This document shows, in pieces, positions 28,146-37,182 of a stretch of 64,000 nucleotides of DNA. Where the stretch lies: assembly GCA_019192545.1 (NCBI GenBank), contig JAHCMI010000004.1:62001-126000 (forward strand). Reading direction: 5' to 3'. Positions within the stretch are counted from its first letter, which is position 1, and each line of letters opens with the position of its first letter. The notes under the pieces were generated by a model. That model was not told the origin of the DNA. It was given only the letters and a program-made list of their open reading frames with translations, and did not search any database. The translations under genes were made by a program, and so were the position numbers. Origin of the DNA: Rivularia sp. MS3 (GTDB taxonomy: Bacteria; Cyanobacteriota; Cyanobacteriia; Cyanobacteriales; Nostocaceae).

Positions 28146-29918
28146 TTATTTTGATTCATTTTCAACAAGTTCTTGTTCTAATTTTTGTTGAAGTTGTTTA
28201 ACAAATTCTTGACTAAATATTTTATCGCGATTACCCATATCGTAACCAAGATTATCGCAAAACTCTTCAAGTAAATGTGCTGATTTTTCAAAATATTTTT
28301 TCCATTTAGTTTTACTGCATAGAATTGAATTAATTTTTTTGCAATAACTATTTATTTCTTTATCCTTATTTATGTTTGGAGTCTTATACCCTACTACTAG
28401 ATATCTGAAAATCATTAAAAGATGATATTTGTACTTCTTAAACTTAGAATCTAATTTATTTTTTCCTCTCGAATTAAGAAGATTTTCTAATTTGTAATAT
28501 GCTAGAGAACTAGTATAATAAGCAACTGGTTGATGATTTTCATGAAAAATTTTAGTACCGATATCTTTAAAGAGATTTTGATAAATTTGACCTACTTTAT
28601 GAGGTTGCTCAAGAAACATTGCGGCAAATGTTTTAATTTGGTCTTTAACTGTAATAATCCTACTTTTAGGAACTTCTGCTCTACTATTATATTGTTTTGA
28701 GCGTCTCTCGTAGTATAATCTTCCTTCTTGAGAAGAATCAAATGAATTATAGTAATTTTCTAGTTTCTTTTGAAATTCTGATAGTGCTTCTAATTCTTCT
28801 TTCTTTACTGGAGTCTGAGAATTTGTAGCTAAGATAATATCACTTATAACTTCATCTTCTGCAACAATTATTTTAACTGGAATATGTAAGTCTTCAATAC
28901 CAGATGTATTTCTACAGTCATAAATAACATGACTAGTTTGACATCCATTAACAATTTGATAATCTCTAATCGTAAATTTATTACCGACTGTATCTAATGA
29001 TTTAGCAATGATAGTTGTTCCATTATTTAAGACTGCAAATCTGTCAATATTTCCGGATTCTATTGTATTTTTTATTTTAGTATTTACATCATTATAAGTT
29101 TGAAAAGCCCGAACATTATCATAAAAGATAGACAATCTAATATTGTCAAATTCGTCTATTATCAACTTTTTGTACTCGGGAAAAGGGAGTATGCCAATGT
29201 ATGATTCAGAAATACCTGTGATTTGAGGTAATACAATTCGTCTTTCAAAAATTATATCAGTAGCAATAGTTAATATTGTACTTTGATAAAGTTTGCGAAT
29301 TTCATTAGAGCCTAAAGGATATATATAAACTTGTTCAAAATTTTCTGTTTCTAATAGTTTAGCTTGTTTAGAATCTATACGTTTAACAAGATTTGTATCA
29401 TTATTATGCCATTTACCTGTTGTGACATAGTAAAGCTTGCAAATTGGTCTTCCTCTTGACATTAATCGAGGCAAAGAATAAATATGCTGAGCAATTTTAG
29501 CCTTATGTGAAACTTGTTTATTTCTAGATAAAGTCGGTTCTTCTTCAAAAAAGTCAAAAACTCCTTCAAAAAATTTCAACATATCTCCACTTTCAAAACG
29601 GCTTGAAGTTTTTGATTGAATAAAAATAAATTTTGCTTCTATATATCCGTTCAAAGTACTTAAGTCGTCTACTTCTTCAATAGAGTTAACTATTCTTCCA
29701 TTTACAATTATTGCGATACCATCTAACCCAGTATCATTGGAACTTCCAACAGTAACTTCATCAATCTTAAATGTTTCAGAATGTTCGTGCGAGATAATAC
29801 AATAATTAGAAAATTTTTCAAAATCACAAGCTTCTCCTTCAGATTCCAATTCATATTCTTGGAGAAAACTTTCCATTAAGTTTTTAGTAATTCTGTCCAT
29901 GCTTATATACTTACTCAT
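28146..29918 (-). CDS. AIPR-family (abortive infection phage resistance) protein
   Basis: 590 residues. The central part carries AIPR-family landmarks: FYDNVRAFQ, VLNNGTTIIAKSL, the YQIVNGCQTSHVIYD motif, then VKIIVAEDE...ATNSQTPVKKEEL. The N-terminal half has a GLDGIAI...FIFIQSKTSSRF segment that looks like a nuclease-fold (D...QxK) strand pair, giving a possible PD-(D/E)XK core. AIPR proteins are linked to phage exclusion (abortive infection). There is no modification or antitoxin partner beside it. Bounded by foldback elements 1 and 2. Full-length and apparently intact. Confidence 0.82.
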   Translation of the reverse strand: MSKYISMDRITKNLMESFLQEYELESEGEACDFEKFSNYCIISHEHSETFKIDEVTVGSSNDTGLDGIAIIVNGRIVNSIEEVDDLSTLNGYIEAKFIFIQSKTSSRFESGDMLKFFEGVFDFFEEEPTLSRNKQVSHKAKIAQHIYSLPRLMSRGRPICKLYYVTTGKWHNNDTNLVKRIDSKQAKLLETENFEQVYIYPLGSNEIRKLYQSTILTIATDIIFERRIVLPQITGISESYIGILPFPEYKKLIIDEFDNIRLSIFYDNVRAFQTYNDVNTKIKNTIESGNIDRFAVLNNGTTIIAKSLDTVGNKFTIRDYQIVNGCQTSHVIYDCRNTSGIEDLHIPVKIIVAEDEVISDIILATNSQTPVKKEELEALSEFQKKLENYYNSFDSSQEGRLYYERRSKQYNSRAEVPKSRIITVKDQIKTFAAMFLEQPHKVGQIYQNLFKDIGTKIFHENHQPVAYYTSSLAYYKLENLLNSRGKNKLDSKFKKYKYHLLMIFRYLVVGYKTPNINKDKEINSYCKKINSILCSKTKWKKYFEKSAHLLEEFCDNLGYDMGNRDKIFSQEFVKQLQQKLEQELVENESK

Positions 29919-30095
29919 TTAGAAATTTGAATAAGTATACATAGATTTAAATTACAAGTCATGTATAAATATTACATATATTTTTGTTTATGTAATATAC
30001 AAATCATGCAATAATTTTCGTAGTTTTTAGCGAAAATTAAAATGGCGATCGCCGCAGTCATTCGCCTGAATACATTCACAAGCAAAATAATCTTT
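29919..30095. other. Promoter region of the AIPR gene
   Basis: AT-rich, about 177 bases, with a HIP1 site (about 30047). No ORF. Confidence 0.45.
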
Positions 30096-30342
30096 TGTAG
30101 GGTGCTGTGACGGTTCAAATAACCTATCGGTCAAAACCAATAATTATCATAATACCGTCACGCACCACCAAATGGTTGATAATTTTGCGTGATGGTGTAT
30201 TTCAAATATTCGTTGTAAATGAAAAAATGGTGCGTGACGGTATGTTCAAATTATTCCGTTACCTTTGATAAATTTTCGTAACCGTCACAGCAACGGCAAT
30301 ATTGAGGGAGGAGAATCCACACCTCAATTTGCCTCCCCTACA
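30096..30342. repeat. REP/BIME-like foldback element 2 (variant right end)
   Basis: Left arm TGTAGGGTGCTGTGACGGTT as in element 1. The right side keeps GTAACCGTCACAGCA, then switches to CAACGGCAATATTGAGG and ends TTGCCTCCCCTACA. This alternate outer arm is shared with the left end of element 5 and with 47551-47614. From 30343 to 30475 there is AT-rich sequence with no gene. Confidence 0.88.
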
Positions 30343-30475
30343 AAGAAATAATTAAAGCAAAATTCAAAAAATGTATCGACAATATTTTGTAGTCAAATAA
30401 AAATGCAATTAATACGGATATTACATCGGAGATAGCAGTATAAATAATATCAATGCGTTTTTCAGATGGCTAAAT

Positions 30476-30994
30476 ATGGAAACATTTGTTCTGCTCCATA
30501 ACGAACTGGATAATGATATTAGAGAATGCTTAGATGAAACTAAAAACGAAATATCTAAGGGTAATCTAATAAATTGGGATTGGAGTTGTGCAACTACGAA
30601 AGGGATTAAAGTAGGAGATAAAATTTTTTTTCAAAGAGCAGGTAAACCTGGTGGTTATTTTGCTTACGGTGTTGCTGTTGCTGCTGATGAAAAAGATCAG
30701 TTACGAAAAATTAAAGATGTAAGATATCAAGATTTTAGCGAAACTTATCGAAAAGATTGTTATCGGAATGGTTTTGTTATTTGGGTAGAGATACATTCCG
30801 TTGTTGATTACGACTACCCACTAGAGAAAAAGAAGCTCAAAGCATTACCTGAATTTACAGACGTTTTTCTTGATTTTCGCCGCTCCGGTTGCAAATTACA
30901 ACCGGATGTTGCAGAAGCTTTATTTAGAGAATGGGAAAAACATTCAATGGAACTTGCAACAAAAGGTTTAGGTGAAAGGCTTATTGATTTCTAA
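30476..30994 (+). CDS. EVE/PUA-fold domain protein
   Basis: 172 residues. WDWSCATTKGIKVGDKIFFQRAG followed by GYFAYGVAVAADE fits an EVE (PUA-like) domain, a family that reads modified bases and occurs in modification-dependent restriction and toxin systems. The C-terminal part (VEIHSVVDYDYPLEKKKLKA...FRRSGCKLQPDVAEALFREW) completes the domain, with no nuclease attached. It sits between foldback elements 2 and 3, opposite the AIPR gene. A role in sensing modified DNA is inference from the family only. Alternative: a stand-alone ASCH/EVE protein of unrelated function. Confidence 0.68.
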   Translation: METFVLLHNELDNDIRECLDETKNEISKGNLINWDWSCATTKGIKVGDKIFFQRAGKPGGYFAYGVAVAADEKDQLRKIKDVRYQDFSETYRKDCYRNGFVIWVEIHSVVDYDYPLEKKKLKALPEFTDVFLDFRRSGCKLQPDVAEALFREWEKHSMELATKGLGERLIDF

Positions 30995-31022
30995 TGTGAA
31001 CAAGGGAATGAACTGAAAAAAT

Positions 31023-31121
31023 TTGGGAGAATACGAAGAAGCTATATATAGTTTTGAAATTGCACTAGAATTAGATCCTCAATACGGCAAAGCTAAAAAT
31101 GGCATGAAAATGTGTAAATAA
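31023..31121 (+). pseudogene. TPR-repeat gene remnant
   Basis: The frame reads LGEYEEAIYSFEIALELDP then QYGKAKNGMKMCK and a TAA. This is the end of a tetratricopeptide repeat, but upstream in the same frame is a TGA and no start. It lies 28 bases after the EVE gene, so it is a broken fragment of a former TPR protein or the lost C-terminus of a longer neighbour. Confidence 0.6.
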
Positions 31122-31168
31122 TCGCTAACAAGAAAATGGCGATCGCACTCACTAAAAAAATAATTTAT

Positions 31169-31369
31169 TGTAGGGTGCTGTGACGGTTCAAATAACCTAT
31201 CGAACAAAACCAATAATTATCATCATACCGTCACGCACCAATTAATTGATAATAACGAGTGATGGTAAATTTAAATATTGCGTTGTTTATGATAATAATG
31301 GTGCGTGACGGTATATTCAAATCCTTTCGTTACCTTAATAAATGTTTGTAACCGTCACAGCACCCTACA
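31169..31369. repeat. REP/BIME-like foldback element 3 (left flank of the RAYT)
   Basis: 201 bp. Perfect outer arms TGTAGGGTGCTGTGACGGTT and the inverse at the right end (ACCGTCACAGCACCCTACA). Internal ACCGTCACGCACC and GGTGCGTGACGGTA as in element 1. It starts about 130 bases before the AT-rich leader of the transposase gene. A HIP1 site lies just before it. Confidence 0.92.
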
Positions 31370-31502
31370 AAGCATCAAAGATAATTTGTAATTGTACAGT
31401 CATTTATTTATAAAAACGGGCTAATTTATTAACCTTTATTTCATATACCACCATAATTAATGGGCTATCTTTGATAAATAATAATAAAACTTTTTATCAA
31501 AA

Positions 31503-32063
31503 ATGCCTGAATATCGAAGATTAAAAATTGAGGGTGGTACTTACTTTTTTACATTAGTTACCTACAATCGTCATCCTTGGTTATGTAGTGAAATTGCTCG
31601 TTCTACTTTAAGAAAAGCAATTGAGTGGGTACGTATTAAATATCCTTTTAAAATTGATGCTTTTGTTCTTTTAGCCGAACATTTACACTGTATTTGGACT
31701 TTACCGGATGGTGATGATAATTATTCGATTCGTTGGAAATGGATAAAGACTTATGTCACAAAACGCTGTGAGGATAAACTTGCTTTAAAATACCCAATGA
31801 GTGAGTCAGGAAAAAAGCGTCAAGAAGGTAATTTATGGCAAAGAAGATTTTGGGAACATTTAATTCGCGATGAAAAGGATTTTCAAGCACATTGCGATTA
31901 TATTCATTATAATCCTGTGAAACATAGTTTATGTAGTTCTCCCCAGGATTGGCAATTTTCAAGTTTTCATCGATTTGTGAAAAACGGAATTTATTCTCAA
32001 GATTGGGGAGTAAATGAAGTTCCTAGAATATCAAAATTGATTTCAGATGAAGAGTTTGAGTAA
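31503..32063 (+). CDS. REP-associated tyrosine transposase (RAYT, TnpA_REP / Y1 family)
   Basis: 186 residues. Seen: the HUH motif HLH (60-62) within LAEHLHCIWTLP, and the segment CDYIHYNPVKHSL (131-143) that carries the catalytic tyrosine (Tyr133 or Tyr136), followed by PQDWQFSSFHRFV, all typical of RAYT proteins. These are single-copy relatives of IS200/IS605 transposases that nick single-stranded REP hairpins. The gene is flanked at 133 bases upstream and 4 bases downstream by REP-like elements 3 and 4, a typical REPtron layout. It appears intact. Confidence 0.92.
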   Translation: MPEYRRLKIEGGTYFFTLVTYNRHPWLCSEIARSTLRKAIEWVRIKYPFKIDAFVLLAEHLHCIWTLPDGDDNYSIRWKWIKTYVTKRCEDKLALKYPMSESGKKRQEGNLWQRRFWEHLIRDEKDFQAHCDYIHYNPVKHSLCSSPQDWQFSSFHRFVKNGIYSQDWGVNEVPRISKLISDEEFE

Positions 32064-32067
32064 ATTT

Positions 32068-32272
32068 TGTAGGGTTCTGTGACGGCTAAAATAACCTATC
32101 AATGATAACCTAATAATTATCATAATGCCGTCACGCACCAAATCGTTGATAATTATGCGTAACGGTAAATTTTTTCATATTGCATTGCATATGATAACAA
32201 TGGTGCGTGACGGTATGTTCAAAGTCTTTCGTTAAACATGATAAATTGTCGTAACCGTCACAGCACCCTACA
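32068..32272. repeat. REP/BIME-like foldback element 4 (right flank of the RAYT)
   Basis: 205 bp starting 4 bases after the RAYT stop codon. Same plan as element 1 with more differences at the left arm (GGGTTCTGTGACGGCT). Right arm CCGTCACAGCACCCTACA. Confidence 0.92.
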
Positions 32273-32436
32273 ATATGCAACTCTATTACAAAATAATCCT
32301 CTCAGAAAATTATAAAAGGATGTTTAGTTAGTTTGATTATATAACATACTCATTCATTATCTAAATCCTGCACGTAATTTAAGATTAGGTAAAAATAATA
32401 TTCCTATGACATTACTTCTAAAGATACATAATTTAC

Positions 32437-32687
32437 TGTAGGGGAGGCAAAATTCGGTGTAGATTAACTTCGGGCATTATTGCCGTTGCTGTGACGGTTA
32501 AAACAATTTATCGCACATAATCGAATAATTATCATAATACCGTCACGCACCATTGGGGTTGATAATAATGCGTGACGATATATTTATTGATATTGCGTTG
32601 TGTACGATCAAAAAATGGTGCGTGACGGTATGTTCAAAGTATTTCGTTACATATGATAAATTATAGTAACCGTCACAGCACCCTACA
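32437..32687. repeat. REP/BIME-like foldback element 5 (variant left end)
   Basis: Left end TGTAGGGGAGGCAAAATTCG, then ATTGCCGTTGCTGTGACGGTT, is the inverse of the variant right end of element 2. The rest matches element 1 and ends ACCGTCACAGCACCCTACA. Sequence 32273-32436 between elements 4 and 5 and 32688-32801 after it is AT-rich with no gene. Confidence 0.9.
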
Positions 32688-32801
32688 ATAATTTATCGAA
32701 CACAATAGCTGTTATCATTTTCTAAAATAGCCTTTTTCCTAAAAACGTTTAACCGTAAAATTTTACATTGACTGAAAATTGATAATTATTCCCCAAATTT
32801 T

Positions 32802-33581
32802 CTAAACAAATTTCGTCAACTGCATCCGATAGCGCTCTTTTTTAGTAACTGCTATTTCCCCAACTTCTAAACGCCCTTTTCCTCGAATCGCTATCAAGTC
32901 TCCTGTTTTGACTTGATGGGAAGCTTGTTTAATTTCTTTCCAATTAACTCGCACGTCGCCAGCATTGATAAAATCAACCATTTTACTGCGAGACATGCCG
33001 AAACCGGCAGAAGCGATCGCGTCTAACCTCAAAGAAGCTTCTACTGTTGTCAATTCTTTCTTTTTCGGTTCTCTTATCTTTAATTCGCTAAAATCTATCC
33101 TTTGAGTCTTGACAGGAACCGAACGTACTTGAGTCAAACTTGTTTCTAAAAAATCAGCCAATTCTGGAACAACAATTACCTGCGCTCCACGCTCCCCAAG
33201 TACAATAATATCGCCGGTTTTCTCTCTTACAATTCCCGTTCCTAACATCGCACCTAAAAAATCGCGATGTGTAGCGGTATCAAATAAAAAATTACCGGCT
33301 ATATTCAAAGCAACAAGCTCAACTTGCGACTCATCTAAAGGAAGTTCGCTGCGAGCAATAGCAATTCTTTTTCTTTCGGCTTGCGGATATCCACCCCAGG
33401 CTAATAACTCTACTTCAGTTAACCGAGCAAAACCCTGCTCAATTTCTGCTAATTCCGGGGGTGAAAGAAAATCGGTAAAAACAACTTCCCAAGTTCTGAT
33501 TGCTTGCTCGGCACAATCAATTACCCGAGCTACAGTATCTCTATTTTCAACGTTCTTTAAAAGTTCTTCTCTTGGCAACAT
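32802..33581 (-). CDS. Photosystem II S4 domain protein
   Basis: 259 residues, YlmH-like RNA-binding protein found in cyanobacteria and plastids. The N-terminal part (VARVIDCAEQAIRTWEVVFTDFL, ELLAWGGYPQAERKRIAIA, DFLGAMLGTGIVREKTGDI) precedes a C-terminal S4 domain (about 183-240: LRLDAIASAGFGMSRSKMVDFINAGDVRVNW). Family members are annotated 'photosystem II S4 domain protein'; their exact RNA target is not settled. Complete; preceded by a GTTAGGA STRR (33593-33625). Confidence 0.92.
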   Translation of the reverse strand: MLPREELLKNVENRDTVARVIDCAEQAIRTWEVVFTDFLSPPELAEIEQGFARLTEVELLAWGGYPQAERKRIAIARSELPLDESQVELVALNIAGNFLFDTATHRDFLGAMLGTGIVREKTGDIIVLGERGAQVIVVPELADFLETSLTQVRSVPVKTQRIDFSELKIREPKKKELTTVEASLRLDAIASAGFGMSRSKMVDFINAGDVRVNWKEIKQASHQVKTGDLIAIRGKGRLEVGEIAVTKKERYRMQLTKFV

Positions 33582-33696
33582 TTTGTCAATTTAAAAGTTA
33601 GGAGTTATAAGTTAGGAGTTAGGAATTCAGTTTAATTGTATATTTTTTTATTCATAATTTTCCTACTATATTTTCCCTTTCCTCCTAACTTCTGTT

Positions 33697-34212
33697 TTAC
33701 TCAGCAGCGTAACCTTGTAAATTCTCGGGTTCAAGCTGACGTAAAATTCTTGTAGTTTCACGATTGAGGCTTTCGGCTCCTTCAACCACAACTATGTATT
33801 TACCGGCATCTAGACGGTTGCGATAGGGTAAAGCATCACCGCTGCCAGTAACCAAACCGACTCCTCCGCCAACGAAGATAGCACCTAAAGCCCCGCTTCC
33901 AGCACCTAGCAATCCTCCGATGATAGGATTACCGATATCTCCAGCCCAGGCAAAGGTATTTAATCCAGTAATTAAATTAAAAGCAAGCCCAGCAAAAAAA
34001 CCAAATGGAACCAGCCAAAAAGACATAAACTTAGCCTGCTTTTTAGCTTGTTCTTTGGGATCGATTAAGCCAAATTCATCAGCAGATTTGTAGCCTCTAC
34101 CGAGTATGGTACTTTTAATTCCTTTTTTTTCTAAAGCGGTGAAAGCTTCTTCTGCTATCATCCTGTCTGGGAATACTGCCACTAGATAGTTCATTGAGGT
34201 TAAAGCTGTCAT
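33697..34212 (-). CDS. Conserved-type cyanobacterial glycine-zipper membrane protein
   Basis: 171 residues. The N-terminal alpha/beta part MNYLVAVFPDRMIAEEAFTAL and the C-terminal NRLDAGKYIVVVEGAE resemble two halves of a ferredoxin-like fold. Between them are hydrophobic segments (about 63-85 and 93-120) rich in Gly (GGLLGAGSGALGAIFVGGGVG). Same overall plan as the stress protein at 7005. The second Met (MNYLV, residue 7) may be the true start. Function unknown; likely membrane-associated. Confidence 0.7.
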   Translation of the reverse strand: MTALTSMNYLVAVFPDRMIAEEAFTALEKKGIKSTILGRGYKSADEFGLIDPKEQAKKQAKFMSFWLVPFGFFAGLAFNLITGLNTFAWAGDIGNPIIGGLLGAGSGALGAIFVGGGVGLVTGSGDALPYRNRLDAGKYIVVVEGAESLNRETTRILRQLEPENLQGYAAE

Positions 34213-34295
34213 ATAAAAATAATTTTGCTCTAACTAACAGCCTACCAGTACCCGATGGCATCAATTCCATTTCTTAATTACTGTTAAAGGGAATG

Positions 34296-34400
34296 GGCAT
34301 GACAGTGAGCAGTGAACAGTGAACAGTTACCAATTACCAATTACCACTAAGCAGTTAGTTAGCAATGCCCAATCCGCAATGCCCAATGCCCAATTCACAA
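34296..34400. repeat. STRR cluster
   Basis: CAGTGAG/CAGTGAA heptamers, then TTACCAA units and CAATGCC-type units between two minus-strand genes. Confidence 0.8.
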
Positions 34401-34410
34401 TTTCAACTTT

Positions 34411-34794
34411 CTAATCTTCGGTAACTAAATCTAAAGGTTCGCAAAATTCCGGTATGCCCTGCTTGAAAACGTAAAGTAAAACTGGAGTTACTAATACGGT
34501 GGGGAATGTCGGCGTTTTTTGGATTTGTTCCATAAGTTTATCTACAGAGCCTGATTGCAAATCCGCACGATATTCTTCCTGACAAATGAGCGATCGCCAT
34601 TTTTTCGCCAAACTATCTAACCATTCAGAATTAGCAATTTCTGGCTGCTGCCCAGCTTTGATAGCCAAGTTCATGGCAGCGTCTTCTAAGTCTCCGTCAC
34701 AATCGGAGATCAAATCGAGTGCTTGCAAGGCTGGGGGATAATTAGCAAATGTAGAGCGAAATTTAGCAATTTCTTGTGATGTAACTGTAGTCAT
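34411..34794 (-). CDS. Conserved-type cyanobacterial soluble protein, unknown function (127 aa)
   Basis: 127 residues, mainly helical. It begins TSQEIAKFRSTFANYPPALQALDLI with the acidic LISDCDGDLEDAAMNLAIKAG, then SEWLDSLAKKWRSLICQEEYRADL, and ends GIPEFCEPLDLVTED. No named family recognised. There is no signal peptide. Its position near clock and photosystem genes gives no firm clue. Confidence 0.65.
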   Translation of the reverse strand: MTTVTSQEIAKFRSTFANYPPALQALDLISDCDGDLEDAAMNLAIKAGQQPEIANSEWLDSLAKKWRSLICQEEYRADLQSGSVDKLMEQIQKTPTFPTVLVTPVLLYVFKQGIPEFCEPLDLVTED

Positions 34795-35032
34795 AAGATA
34801 CTATATTCTCAAATAATCCTACAGTATTTTAACTACAAAAAGTTAGGTAAAATACAAATTATATAATCACCTTCCCCATGAGATAATACAAAATTCCTTC
34901 TCCCCAAACAACTAAAGAAGACCCTAATAACTTTGAATAAATAAAATTAGTCAAAAGTTTATAGTTATAAATTAAAAGCCAGTAATTATAAGCAATAACC
35001 AATAACTAATAACTAATGACTAATAAAAAATA
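34795..35032. repeat. Intergenic spacer with TAACTAA-type STRR
   Basis: The end of the spacer (about 34993-35025) has ATAACTA/ATGACTA heptamers directly after the tolC-like gene's stop on the minus strand. The remainder is AT-rich. Confidence 0.7.
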
Positions 35033-37090
35033 TTAAGGCAATCCCCGAGCAGTAACGGCACGCTGTAAGCTAGCTAAAGCACGGTTGTATTCTAAGATTG
35101 CAGTGACTCGATTACCTTCGGCTCTTGTTAAAGCATTTTCGGCATCAAGCACCTCTAGCTGAGTTCCGACACCAGCTTGGAAACGCAAACGAGCTAACCT
35201 CAAAGATTCCCTAGCTTGATTTAAAGCAGCTTCGGAGGTTTGCACGTTCTCTAAGTTAGATCGCAGGCTCGAATAAGCTTGCTCTACTTGAAAGCGAATT
35301 TGATTGCGAGTACTAGAAAACTGGGTTTCTGCGATCTCGGTGTCGGCTTTTGCTTGTGCGGCCTGCGCTCTTGATGCACCACCATCGAATAAATTAAGGT
35401 TTGCTTGTAATGCGATGCTATAACCGTCAGTTAATCCCACGTTATCGTCAAATCCGTCAAGCAACTCGTAGTTAGCAATAAGACTTACTTGCGGACCTAA
35501 CTGGGAAAGCGCTTCTCTGCGTTGCTGTTGGCTGATATTCCGCTGTGCTAGCTGCTGCTGCAATTCCGGACGGTTTTGATAAGCCAAAACGATACTGTTT
35601 TCCAGTGTTTGCCTCCATAAACCAGCCAACTTTACCGGATCTGCTGCTGAAAGAGTGGCTGACTGTGCCAAATTCAACCTTGTCGCCAGGGCACGACGAG
35701 CAATTCGCTGTTGGGAACGAGCATTAGTCAACTGTTGCTGAGAGTTAGCTAAGTTAACTTGAGTACGCAATGAATCGAAGCGCGTACCAACACCAGCTTG
35801 TTCTAATGCTCTTGCATCTCGCAAACTAGCTTCAGCATTAACTACCGCAGCTCTGGATATGCGAACTTGTTCGTCTGCTTCTTGCAAGTTGTAATACTCG
35901 GTAGCTACGTTAAGGCGAATTTCTTCAGATAAACGTTCGACATCTAATTCTTGCAAACGCACCTGTTCTTCAGCTTGACGAATTCGCGCACCCCGCGCTC
36001 CGGAAGTAAATATATTGTAATTTAGTTGCGCTCCACCAGTGAAAGCAGTACTGGGTGAATCATCCGGAAAGTTAGGAGAATCAGGAGGAACACCAGCATC
36101 GCGGGCAGCTTCACCTTGAAGTTGTCCAGATGCAGACTGCTGACGAACGACTTGAGCGTTCAAACCCACATTAGGCAATAAAGCTGCTCGTGCTACCTTC
36201 AACCCTGCTTTTGCCCTTTCTAGCTGCAATAAACTTACCTGTAGCTCTTGGTTATTGCGTTTTGCAAATTCCAAAGCTTGTTGCAAAGTAAGTGGCTGAT
36301 TTTGCCCAACTGTGACTTCAGAGGGCTTCGTAGGATAATTCAGAGGATTAGCGCTCGGTTCTAGACCATTAGGAATTGAAGTAGGTCCCTGTAGAGATGG
36401 TCTTGTCGGCTGTACGGGAGCCGGAGCAATTGACTGGGCTAATTCTAACTTTTTATGAGAAATAGAATTAATTTTTTTACAAGTTGATGCCGCTGAAGCT
36501 GACAACAGATTGTGCAGTTTTGGATCTTGCCCTTGAGGACAACTTCCTACTTTTAACAGTTGTGCAGATCCTGGCCCAGTTGCAATTCGCTGTAATTTTT
36601 GAAATATTTTATCGTCCGGTTTTTTGATTGCTACAGCCTCAAATTTTTTGATTCCCGACGAATCATTCTTCCTGTAAGAAACTTTTCTAGAAGAGGGTTT
36701 TTTTAATGCTTGGGTTGAACTTCTATGAGAAGCTGTTTTCAAGCTTTGGTTGTCTTGATTTTGATCCTTTTTCTTTAAAGCATTAATTATAACTCCTGTT
36801 TTACTAGTTGGCTTTACTCCTGAAATCTTTCGACTGTCCGGTTTAACGCCGCCTAGCTTTACTCCTGGGGGAGTAACTGGTGCCGGATACTTTCGACCGT
36901 CCGTATCTTTCGAGAAAGTAAAAGTGTTACTTTCTACTTCGTCACTACTTACACTGGTAGCAAAGATACTCGGATAACGACCCACTTGCGAGTTATCAAC
37001 AGTTACAGTTTCAGCCCAGGTAGGCTGAGTTGTAAGTACTGCTGCTGTCACACCGGGTAAGAAACTATTTAATATTTGCTGTGCTTTCAC
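35033..37090 (-). CDS. TolC-family outer-membrane efflux protein
   Basis: 685 residues. Signal peptide MKAQQILNSFLPGVTAAVL with likely cleavage after TWA. A long Ser/Lys/Pro-rich periplasmic or linker region (about 35-265) follows. Then the TolC/OEP fold: LTLQQALEFAKRNNQELQVSLLQLERAKAGL, paired long helices with EYYNLQEADEQVRISRAAVVNAEASL, beta strands (GYSIALQANLNLFDGG), and the internal second repeat ending GNRVTAILEYNRALASLQRAV. It forms a trimeric exit duct for tripartite efflux or type I secretion; in heterocystous cyanobacteria a TolC (HgdD) exports envelope glycolipids. It lies 92 bases downstream of kaiC on the same strand. Confidence 0.9.
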   Translation of the reverse strand: MKAQQILNSFLPGVTAAVLTTQPTWAETVTVDNSQVGRYPSIFATSVSSDEVESNTFTFSKDTDGRKYPAPVTPPGVKLGGVKPDSRKISGVKPTSKTGVIINALKKKDQNQDNQSLKTASHRSSTQALKKPSSRKVSYRKNDSSGIKKFEAVAIKKPDDKIFQKLQRIATGPGSAQLLKVGSCPQGQDPKLHNLLSASAASTCKKINSISHKKLELAQSIAPAPVQPTRPSLQGPTSIPNGLEPSANPLNYPTKPSEVTVGQNQPLTLQQALEFAKRNNQELQVSLLQLERAKAGLKVARAALLPNVGLNAQVVRQQSASGQLQGEAARDAGVPPDSPNFPDDSPSTAFTGGAQLNYNIFTSGARGARIRQAEEQVRLQELDVERLSEEIRLNVATEYYNLQEADEQVRISRAAVVNAEASLRDARALEQAGVGTRFDSLRTQVNLANSQQQLTNARSQQRIARRALATRLNLAQSATLSAADPVKLAGLWRQTLENSIVLAYQNRPELQQQLAQRNISQQQRREALSQLGPQVSLIANYELLDGFDDNVGLTDGYSIALQANLNLFDGGASRAQAAQAKADTEIAETQFSSTRNQIRFQVEQAYSSLRSNLENVQTSEAALNQARESLRLARLRFQAGVGTQLEVLDAENALTRAEGNRVTAILEYNRALASLQRAVTARGLP

Positions 37091-37182
37091 CGCATTTCCT
37101 CACACTACAATCAAGCGGCAGAAACTTATTTCTAACCACAGACTATATCACGCTTAGAACCCTGACTATGTTAACTCGAATG

